A stretch of 64,000 nucleotides of DNA. Origin: Carposina sasakii. Lineage: Eukaryota > Arthropoda > Insecta > Lepidoptera > Carposinidae. Position numbers and translations under genes: made by a program. Position 1 is the first letter of the stretch. Each line of letters opens with the position of its first letter. The DNA lies in assembly GCA_014607495.2 (NCBI GenBank), contig CP053159.1:3665501-3729500 (forward strand), in the 5' to 3' direction. Below the pieces are notes generated by a model. It did not search any database and was not told the origin of the DNA. It saw only the letters and a list, made by a program, of their open reading frames with translations. Below, in pieces: positions 48,001-60,000 of the stretch.

Positions 48001-51000
48001 CTTGATTTGCTTAAAGAAAAAACCCGACTGCTTAAAAATGTTGACCCAGTGTCACTCTCACAACTAAGACAAATCTAATCAAGCCGAAATGCGACAATCT
48101 GTTTAGGGTCTAGAGCAGTCTTTCCCAAAGTGAGCGATAACGCCCCCTCGTGGGCGTTGGAAGCCTGGAGAGGGGCAGTTAAGACCCCAGAAAAAAATAG
48201 CGCAACTAATATGCTATTGACAGTTTTAAGGTGAAATAAAAATGGGGGGCGCTAATCATTATCAAAGTGGGCGTTAGACGAAATAAGTTTGCAAAGATCT
48301 GCTCTAGAGCGTGCCAAAGAAACACAGGTACATACACTCATAAGTATAACCCACATTCTGGCGCAGTCGGGTAAAAAGTAAATGTACAAACTAATTTTGT
48401 TATCGAATAATTTTGACGAATAGGATGTGCACATGTTTGTTACTCTTTCACGCAAAAACCACCGAACATATTTCGATGAAACTCGGCAGATATGTCACCT
48501 TGTCATTAAATTAATAAGTCCTTAGATTATTCTAATGTTAAGAATATGAATAAGAAAGCAGGATACCCACCGTTAGCAAGCCAACAAGGAAGTCTTCATA
48601 ACTGGTGGCGTCGAACCTCTTACGAATGACGGTGACGGTCTTACGGCAGTTGCTGCATTCTTCACGCTGTTGCAACTGGTTCTCCTGTAAAAGTGATATC
48701 ATCATCATCTTCCTACCCTGTTCCCATTCATTTGGGGTCGGCGCAATATGTACTTTTCTGGCACGGAATGCAGAGGTCGTGGGTTCGATTTCCACTCGGG
48801 TGAAGAATTTTTTCCATTTCTTTATTAATAATTTTATAATGTATTTTTCTTCCATTCATCCCTATTATCTGTCATCTCATTGCTCACACCCAGTATTCGC
48901 ATATCCTCTCTCACACAGTCCATCCAACATTTCTTTGGTCTACCTCTTCCGTTATATCCATCCACATTCATGTACAACGCTCTCTATAAAATATACCTTT
49001 CATCCCGTCGCTTTACATGCCCGTACCAAGACAGACGATTAGTTCGTAACTTGTCTGTAACAGACTTCCCCTAATTAACTCATTTCTTATTTTATCCATT
49101 CTTGTAACTCCACATATCCATCTCAACATTCTCATCTCGCTTACATGCAGTCGATTTTCACCCTTTTTCTTTACGGCCCAGCATTCAGATCCATACAAGA
49201 CGACAGGTCGAATTACGGTCTTGTACACCTTACCCTTTAGCTTTAACGGCATCCGGGCATCGCACGTAACTCTCGTGACCTGTCGCCATTTCATCCATCC
49301 TGAACTAATCCGGTGCTTTAGTGGGGTTGGTGATAGGGGTGAAGTGCGTTCGACGAATACCTTAGGACTCAAAGTCAACCTCACCTACCCGTGGTGCACG
49401 CTGCTATTTAACGGACGAGCCTCTGATTCTTAAAAGCGTTTAATACCTATTTAGAATGGTACGGAATGTTTGTGTTATATCTTCAGGCTTTAATTGATCA
49501 ATCTATCTTGTTTTATTTTGCATATAGTTAGGAATACGGAGACGGACATAAAAGCAAACGTGTTGTTGATGATCTATCGAATCAATTGAGTATAATGTTA
49601 CATTTTCTAAGGTTACATTATCTAGTTTTCGCAAGTTTGCACAGATGTTTATTATTTTCAAAGGCGAATACAGTGTTATCTGTATTTGTAGCAATAAAAC
49701 ATTGACATTGGGTCAATGTTCATGAAATGTATAGCAAATCGAATTTATCGTGCAACAGAATGTGTACGAACTACCTATATATTTGCGGTTTGGTACCAAC
49801 CAAGATTATACGAATTCAAGCGTGTATAAACAAATTAAAATCCTTGGTAATATGACTTTCAAAAGAAACCATATTGCGCCGACCCCATAATATAACCATT
49901 TGCCGCGTGGTGCCGGCAGAGTAAAGTTTGTCCCACCCCTGTCTGCCCGTGGGTATCGTACGAGGCGATTAAGGGTTTCCGGGAGGTGGGCAGCAGCGCC
50001 TCCCGTACTGACAACATAGTCCGAAAATCACACTGCGGTCACCAACCCGCCTGCCCAGCGTGGTGACTATGGACAAAACCCCCCTGTGGCAGTAGCCTTG
50101 TGGCGTGCCCTGGGGGAGGCCTACGTCCAGCAGTGGACTGCAATAGGCTGATGATGATGATGATATTTGCAAGACCATTTTTTCCAATCTATTGCCCTCA
50201 GGGGACAAATAGAATGACAGATCGGAATAGTCCACATCTTTGTGGATGGCTCGAACTAGGGAATGAAACCCGGGTTATTCGATACTCAAAAAAACCGGGT
50301 TTTCGAGTATTTTAGAATTTAAAAAAAAACCGGGTTACATTCGCGGTTTTTATGAATTTTTCGGTTTTTTTTATGTTATTCAAATGGCAACACAGGCATT
50401 TCGGCCATTTAAATTTATTTGACGCCGTCATTGATTGTAAAAAAATTTTTGGTTGATACGATTACGTTTATCTCGGAATAATTCGATACTTTACAAACTT
50501 TTTAATACTCTGTAGCTGTGACAAGAAGCGTTTTATTATATTAGTATTTCGCCAGTGAATTTGCTGCACATTACAGCAGTTATTATCGTAAGTATTCAGC
50601 GATCACGATATATTTTTTTAGGTTAGGTATGTGTTATTATATTATGTTACTGTTTTGAACTGTTTGGATATGAACATACATTATATATCTACATTCTATT
50701 TTGTAATTGTTATTTGTTACATGCACTACTTTTATCACGTCGGTATATATCAGTCGCCAATCGCCATCCATACATTTTGACATGACATGTTTTTTAAAAA
50801 GGCTCCGTAGCGAAAACCAGGTGTAACGAAATATGTTATGACGCCAAAGCTTATAGCTCTGAAACTATGGTACCTATCTGCGTAATTTTGGTATCATTAT
50901 TTAGATGAATGAAGCCATTACTCGGGATTTACCAACGCTGTTATTTTTTTGGTAGCGGTGGTGCGGGCGGTGATGGATAATAAACATATTTCGATTTGCT

Positions 51001-54000
51001 TTCAGCCGCTTTCAGACAAATATGGCAGACTTCATAGAAAACACCAGAAATATGGAAGATAAAAGCAGCGTTTGGGGTCACTTCTTAAAGTCAAAAACTA
51101 AACCAGAAGCTAAATGCAAGTATTGCAATAGAGTACTATTGTGTTCTGGAGGCTCAACTTCGTCACTAAGAAGTCATCTCAAAAAGAAGCATATTATATC
51201 GTTGGATTCTATAAAGGTAGTCCCTGGGCCTGGGCAACCAGAAAATGACGAGACGGGACCATCGACATCTAAAAGACCAAATAAAATCACGAAGTACCTT
51301 AAAACTACGGATTCTCTGGAACTGACAGTCTCAAGAATGGTTACTCTTGATGGTATTGCATTTAGGGTGTTTGCGAACTCTGTGGACTTGAGGAGATTAT
51401 TTAAAAAAGCTAACTATGAGCTTCCAACTACAGCTAATACTATAAAAAATATTGTTATGCAATGCAGCCAAAATGCGAAGGAAGAGGTAAAACAAATAAT
51501 TTCTAGATTAAAAAAGAACGGTCGGAATTTTTCCCTTAGTGCAGATGAATGGACATCGTGTCGCAACCGGCGCTACATGAACATCAATTTGCATTTACCT
51601 GACCTCAATAGCAAAAATCACATCAGCTTGGGACTTGCTCGACTGGAAGGATCAGCGACGGCTCTGAAGTGCGCCCATGTTTTAAAGATGCGGTTGCTTG
51701 AATTTGATTTGTCTCTCGAAGACGATATCGCTGGCCTTACTACTGATGGAGCTTCCGTAATGGTGAAAATGGGGAAATGTTTACCCATATATCATCAGCT
51801 GTGTTACGCCCATTGCCTACAATTGGCAGTACTTGATGTACTGTACAAAAAAAGTAACGAACCAGCCGTTGAACTAGTTAATTTGTCTGACTCTGATAGT
51901 GAGAGTGACGATGAAGAAGATGGCGTTAATGTTGATACAGAAAATTGGCAAAGAGCCACTATCACGAACCAACATTATAAGGACTTGATCCAGAAAGTCA
52001 GAAATGTTGTTAAAATTTTCAGAAAGTCCCCTACTAAAAATGATGACCTGCTACAAAAGTATGTTAGAGAGAAGTTTGGCCACGATCTGTGTCTAATCCT
52101 GGATTGCAGAACAAGATGGAGTTCGTTATGCGATATGCTGGACAGATTTTTAGCAGTCTATGAGTGTATACAGAAAGCGTTGTTAGATCTTAAATCGGAT
52201 ATCAGTTTCACAAACGACGAAATGATTTCTCTAAAAGAACTGAAAGAAGTTCTTGAAATAATAAAAGGAGTTGTTGAAGTCTTGTGTTTGGAAGATGCAA
52301 CTCTTCTCACAGCCGACACTGTGTTGAAATGCATGTTCAACAAATTGTCAAGCATTTACGGCATCCTAAGTTTTGAACTGCAAACAGCTCTGCGAAAGAG
52401 AATTGCTGAACGATACCTTTTAATACAAGGTGTTTTGAAATATTTAAACAATGCTCAAGAGTTTTTCCAAGACAATGAAAATCTATCTATATTTGAAAAA
52501 CCAACTTCAAATTTTATAAAATCTATCGTGACAAAGATGGTTACTGACAGCGATGACTGTAGAATCCCTTTGGCAGCCTATCAGAGCTCGAACACTGCTT
52601 CTCAAACTCCTATTTTCAAAAGTTTTAAGGATGAGCTTTTACATGTATTAAAACCGACCAAGAGTTGTAGTATTCCACTTGCTCCACCAACAACAAATTT
52701 AGACGCGGAAAAAATGGTGCTATGTGAAATGGCATTACATGAAAATGGCGGTGGTCGAGGAAAATTTTTAACGATGGCATACGAAGCCTTAATCACGATC
52801 AAGCCTACAAGTGTGGAGTCTGAGCGTGCCTTTTCGACGGCAGGTTATTTTTGTAGCAAGTTGAGATCTCGTCTCAATGATTCTACTTTGGACGCATTAC
52901 TATTCTTAAGATCTCATTATCTTGCTAAAAAGTCTGAATAATTGTATTAACACTCAATAAGTAATTTTATTAATGTTTATATAAAGATAGAACCTAGAAC
53001 CATTTACTTAATATTTTATTAATATTATGCGGGATTTACCTATCATTATCCCTAACTAACCTACCTAAATACATAGCTTAATATGAATAAATGAATATGA
53101 TAATTTAAATACAAATTGTAATAAAATTTTTGATCTAATAAAGTATTATTTTGAGTTGTACCTTACTTTATGGTATTTGAAAGTCCTACTGTACCTATTA
53201 ATTCCTATTTTATAAAAAAAAAGATGAACGCAGAGCAAACATATTTTCAAACCGGTTTCACCGAAAACCGGGTTTTAAAAATTAAAAACCGAAAAAAAAA
53301 CCGGGTTTGAATTTGGGCGGTTTTTTCATTCCCTAGCTCGAACTATGTAACTAAAACAAAATTACTAACACAATACATACATACATAGGTAATATATATC
53401 TGAAGTAGTAAATTAAACTCACGTATCTATCAAGCATGTCATCAATCCTGACATTGTTGCACAGTCCAGCCACAGAGCACACTTGTTGCGGGTTCATTTG
53501 CGACGCCAAAGTCTCCACCAACTCGGGAACGAAGTCATCTGCCAGCTTTATGCACTCCTTGGCCACTATCTTTATGGGAATCAGTTTGCAGGAACCTTCG
53601 AACACTTCTTTTAGTTCCTCCTGTGATTAGAAAAATGTGTTTGTTTAAACACTGATTAGAAATACATACATACATATAATCACGCCTTTATCCCTTCCGG
53701 GGTAGGCAGAGCACCAAGGGCCGATAGAACCACATGGTGCCACTTCTGACCAATTTTGAGGGTAGGGTTGAGATGTACAAGTTCGGTTAGTAGTGACAGG
53801 TGGTCAGTCCATCGCCTACAAAACACCAAGACCCTCTTGTCCCTCTTCTGACTTGTACGTACAGTATGCCCGGGAAGAGAAGCAGCTGTAGTATTATATG
53901 TTTTTTTTTTCACTCCCAGAGCAGCATAGAAGAAACTGATTAGAAATGTATATTTTTTATATGAATGAAACCCAAATATGTACTGATGATCCAACAAACA

Positions 54001-57000
54001 TTTTCACGTTTATTTAATTGTAAGCTCCGATATTATGGTGTATTGCAGTTTTTTTTATTTTTTTTATTTATTAAGCAAACCAAACATGATACAACTGGGT
54101 ATAAAATTAGTTAACAAATTGTACTCTGCCGGCACGACGCGGCGTTCATTACAAAAAAAAAACGCTCCAAAAGCATATATACATAGTCTGCCACATTAAA
54201 TGTCCATCTCCATTTTAGCAGACAATACCTGTGTCTCATTGCTCTGCAGCTGATCGCGCGCTTGCTTCACCATGTCCGTGCAGATTTTGCAGACATCGTC
54301 TGTATCGTCGGCCACTTCTAGCTTCGACCAGACGCGCTCAATGCAGTGGTGGGTGGCCTTGCATTGTCGGCCGGTACTAAAAACATCATTGTATAATTAA
54401 AACAAATTGCTTCCTACATATTTAAAAATAAAAGTAGTAAACACCAAAAACATTCCACTGTAATCCTGTCTCCAGTCAGTTTTATAGGAGGGGATTAGAG
54501 TGTACTTAAAAGCGGCCCCCTTAATACCTATCTAGCAAAATCAAAGCGATAGCGTAAATTGTAAAAAATTCGCTGATTGCTTGTCAAGTTCGTATTACGT
54601 AAAATGAATATCAAAGGAATTTTTACATTTTAACGCGAATATTGTACATTTTGCTATCGCGCTGCTTCGGCTTTACTACGAGTATTACAAATTAGGTAAT
54701 CAGGGGGCGGAATCTAATCCATTCATGGATTTGACCAATGTAACAGAGGAAAAGATTACTGCCAGTATTTTCATATCGTCGAAGTATAAATATTACAATG
54801 TTTATTAAAAAGGAGATAATAAAGTTTTAGGGCTATCAATGTATATGTGGTAAGCTACAAAAATTACTTCACTATGTAATAATAATAAATTTTACATTAT
54901 TTTCATTCTATCTACTATAATTAATTACATACTCTATCTGTTTATAATTCGTATAAGAAAGGCGATAACTTTTATCAAGCTGTTCCGAATCATAAAATTC
55001 GCAAAAGAAACTACAAATATGATTACAAGGAAACTAAACGGCGATATAGTTTATGTAGGTCATACTTAGTTACTATTGCTATAGCGTTCGAAATCAGTTG
55101 GACATGGTTTGCGCAAACGCAGGTCATTGTTCCAGACAGAACATTATTAAAGTTCAATGTTTAACGTTACGACGGACTGGCAGGCGGCTTACCTAACGAT
55201 TAGAACCTAGGTTACTGACTGACCTAGCTAATGGCATAGTAAAACGAACGTACTAGAATTAGAGCTATCTATCAGACTCATACAGGAATTAAAGTCCAAT
55301 ACAAATCCTAAAACGTGATAAGCAAGTTTCACACAATAATTGGAAATAATTGGAGTGTAGTATGCTAAGGACAAACAATAACTAGTGGCCCAATGGGGAC
55401 ACAAGCGCTTCCATTTTCGCCCGACACATTCGTTGCCGGTAGTTTTTCTAAGCATGCCGACATCAAGTCAACGCCTAGTGCAATGACGCAAATAAGCGTC
55501 GCCGGCATCTCTAAAAGCCCTAGAAGACGCAAATACGTAGTCGCACTGAATGTGTTAATAAAGCGAAAAAGTAGATAAAGCAATTTTTTATACAAAATGA
55601 AAATATTTATATGAGAAAATACTCTTTCGACGACGAGGTGACCACCACTAATATAATCAATCAAAACAAGTACATAATTAATTAATGTAATTATAAATTA
55701 CGCATCCGTTACTTCTTCCTTCCATTGTAATACTTTTTGCTACCCATGACATTAATTTAAGTAATACCTGTTAATTTAAGAGTCTCCTAGTACAACACGC
55801 ATTGAATACTTCATATTTAGACATCCACTAACATAAAATTGAACATCGTTTCAGTAATGAAGTCCTCTGACAAAAGCGCTAATGTCTATGTAATTCTAAT
55901 ACAATTCCATATATTTTATTTTATTCTGTAAAATTCCATGTGACTTCGTTATCGTAACAGCCTATATAACTACAATAGGTACAATAGTTAATCATTTATG
56001 ACGATTATTATTAGTGTAATAAAACAAATTGGACGCATTATGAATCATATTAGATTATTGAATAAGCCCGTATTATTTTATTAGCAAATTGACCTCAAAT
56101 GCCTAATAGAAATACAAAGGATTTTAATGTTTCTTTGTCTCTTTACCCTAAAATTATATCTGGGATTGGCTTGTATCCTTACTAATATCATAAATGCGAA
56201 AGTAACTCTGTCAATCTGTCTGCCTGTTCGGCATTCACGCTAAAACCACTGAACCGATTTAAATCTCAACTCGTTTGTAATGCGAACGGCTAAGGAGTGG
56301 AATGCACTTCCTGCCGATGTATTTCCCGAGCACTACAACATTGGTCTCTTCAAAGCTAGAGTGAATAGGCACTTTCTAGGCAAACATGTACCACCCTAGG
56401 CCGCATCTTGCTTAACATCAGGCACGATGGCGGTCAAATGTTTGTCTAGCTAATTGTAAAAAAAAAAATGGTACAGAGATATTTTAGGGCCTGAGGACGG
56501 ATTTAGGCTACTTTTTTATCACGCGAAAAATTTTTTATCCCGGATAATTTCGTCATTTTATTTTATCATTAATCCACGCGGACGTGCGTGGTAGCTATAG
56601 TTATAGTAAGTACCTACATAGACAAATGTATAAAAAAATAAATATCTGACCCTTTTCTTGCATTTTCATGACATAACGACTAAACAACTTAAAAAAGATC
56701 TGAGTTGGCATAGTTATTACAGGAAGGACTATTTAGCAGTTAAACAGCATTTACTGCAAGAAGCCTCTCTAGCTTCTCTTGTCTTAATCTGCCAATTGAT
56801 TTAAAATGACGTCATCTATCACACGATTCACACGACCTCGTTTGTTTAGGTATGGTATGTCAAAAAAGCAAGATAGCATAAATGTTCTAGTTCTAATACA
56901 CGGATGAGATAAAATCAATGATACGGTAGAGTAGAGTGCAGCAGCGCCTTCCGTGTTAACAATATAGTCCGAAAATCACATTGCGGTCACAAACTGCTCA

Positions 57001-60000
57001 GCGTGGAGACCATGGGCAAAAACCCCTCTATGGCAGTTACTCTTGTGGCATACACTGGGAGAAGCCTATGTCCAACAGTAGACTGCAATAGGCTCATGTG
57101 TGAGGCATTCTTTGTAGATAAGCCCTTCGAGTTATTGGTGTTCTGGTAAAATAGACAGAATAATACTGTGAATATAGTAGAGTATACCTGAAGTTGCTGC
57201 ACCAGTAAGACGGACCCCAAGTGCATTGCGAAGCTCCTACCAACTCTGAAAAACCAAAGTCTATATTAATCACCGGTTTATTACTGGTTGGTTGTTTATC
57301 TTTTGCTGATGCGGGGCTTCACTTACAATACATCAGCTGCATCTCCTTCCGTGCATATCGTAAGAGTCGACTAAGGAGCTAGCATTAATTTACAAATCTT
57401 TTACATCTGATTCTGTACATTAAACGCAACTGTAAGATCTCATTAGCAATCTTCTGGCTACCTCATTTTTCACACAGCCGTGAGTATACAGGAGTTTTTT
57501 TTCGTTGCCACCCTTAACGAAGGGTACGTACTCTATACATTAAATAAAGTAAGTTTATGCCAAAAAAAAATGCTGGGGAACGACATAATTTTTTTATTTT
57601 TATTACTTGATCGAGCGAAATTTATAGTGTTCATTCAGTGTTTATGCTAGTTTTTTCATAGGCAGATATCCATTATTACTCGTGAATTATCTTGCTACGC
57701 GCGTCTATGTGCATTTATGCAGAAAAACGCAGTCTATTTACTCAACTTTGGACCCTAATATCTTGGGAACTATACACTACCCAGGTATGCTTCCTTGGAA
57801 AAATATGATCGTGATGATGAGGAGATCATCCTAACCCTACACTCTTTGTAGACGCTCGAAATTTACGACTCATGATTGGGATCACAGGATGCAGCCGTGT
57901 TGAGACATTAAGATCCGGTGGTGGTCGAACACCAGTGGTCGATTCGAACTTTTGTATAGTTTATTTTATTTGTATATTGCTGCTAACATCATGATCACCC
58001 ACGCTTCATACAGTTATCGTGGAGTAGCCAAGATAAAAGGGGAAATGCATTTAGACGGTTACACACACACGCGCACATATACCTACCTAGATTTTATATT
58101 CTTATTGTATCTACTTATTTATGGCATTATTTACACTAATAAGTATTACAAAGAAAAATAAGTAATATATTGATGTAGTATTTAATCTCTCTTACCTTTG
58201 TGCACATGGGGGGCAGGGGTAGTCGCTTTGACTTTCTGAAATAAAATATATTTCCGAAACATGGATCACACAAGTATTATTGAAAACAGAATACAAAATT
58301 ATATCACCGAGTGAGATTCAATAAAGTACCCATCACAATCAAATATCGTATCAGTTGCATCTCGTTCCGTGCATTTCATCGTAAGAGTCAGGGGCGTACC
58401 CAGGCGATTATCGTATGCTAGCAACTTGTCAGTAACCTTTTCCATCTGGTACCGCTATGCCAACCGTGGCTAAATGATCGCTGCTTCGTCCACATTCATT
58501 AAATTCTTCACACATGTTTGTCTGCTCCAGCAGGGCTATTACCTAATTTGCAATAGCAAAGCCGAAGCAATGCGACAGCAAAGATTGTGAGTATGCGAGA
58601 ACGCGGAACGAGCGCGAGGCACCATCCCGCGCTCTGCACTTCACCCTGCGCACTCACAAACTCTCAATTTTTGCTGTCGCATTGCTTCGGCTTTGCTGCT
58701 GCAAGTTACGTAATAACCCCGCAGGTATGCAAAATATGTACCTAAAAAACTGTAGTAATACTCACGCTAGCAACAAAACTGTCGAGCTTCTCATTATTGC
58801 ACATGCCGACAATCTGGCACATCGTTTCCGGGGTGGTATTGGACATTAGCACCCTGTACAGGTAGTTCTCGTAGTGCGCCGTGTTGGTCTTGCATTGCTG
58901 GGCGATGGCCGCGTGGGGCACGTTACGGCAGGCCGAACGCAGACGCACACCGAGATAGTTCTATAAATACAAAAGATCATAAAGTTTACAGGTGATAACC
59001 TAGTCCAACGAGATACCTAATGTCGTAGGTGTATCGCACGTACTAAGCCGGTACCTATGTAGGTATATAGGGTGTAACGCAAGGGGGATACGAATATTGT
59101 CCACCATAGAGACCCTATATGTACCTAAAATATGAGACTCGACATCACGTTTCTATTTTTCCAGATAAACAATTCAGGAATTATCACTTGAAAAATAAAC
59201 ATAGAGAGAAAGTTATACCACAGATGTGATAATACTGATATACTCGTATATACCAAAGAAACGAAAAATAAATAATTTCTGTCATTTGAAAAGATTGACT
59301 GGTTCCTTTTCCGTCGATCTTCTCTCTTTTATTTTATGTCGATCTTTACTCTAATCCTTGTCTACCTACCCAACAGTGGTACCTACAGCATATTCTTGCC
59401 CCGCAACGAAGGCGACAGTACTTTCCATGAACCCACATTGACATTGTTAGAATACCTCCACAGTACATCTTCTCCATGTTACCTATTTATCACCTAATTA
59501 GTTTTTAACGGCAAAATGACTAACCTCGTTGATAAATTCCCGTATCTCCTTCAGTTCCTTGAAGACCTGCACGAATTGATTCGAGATGTCGTTCGTTCGG
59601 ATGGTGTCGGCTTGCAGTTCCCATACCGTGCCAATGCAGTGACCGACCGCACCGCATTCGGCGCCGGACCTAATAAACAAATTGAGTTTATTTATTAAAT
59701 ACTAGTGGACGCCCGCGTGGACTGCAGAAAGAACAAAATGTCGAAATTATCCGGGATAAAAAGTAGCCTATATGTTAAATGGGACCTGTCACAATATATT
59801 ACTGAAAACCGCATCGAAATCGGTTTAGCCGTTTTCGAGATTAGCGTGCACAAACGCACAGACAATCCGACAACAAGACAAAAATTCCAAAAATCATTTT
59901 TTTATTGCGTTGATAAAGGTCTCCTATAATATTTTTTCTCATATATATTCCATTTACAGACAGCGATCCGTTATATTTTTATTAGAATTATGTATATAGA

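Noticed and set aside
48605..49042. 145-codon plus-strand frame
   Set aside because: It is antisense to the RTE LINE fragment and part of prosaposin exon 8.
55365..55664. Opposing frames of 60-100 codons in a prosaposin intron
   Set aside because: No domain, no splice or promoter support; overlap on both strands suggests chance.
57952..58161. 69-codon Tyr/Ile-rich plus-strand frame
   Set aside because: Low-complexity AT-rich sequence without start context or family match.
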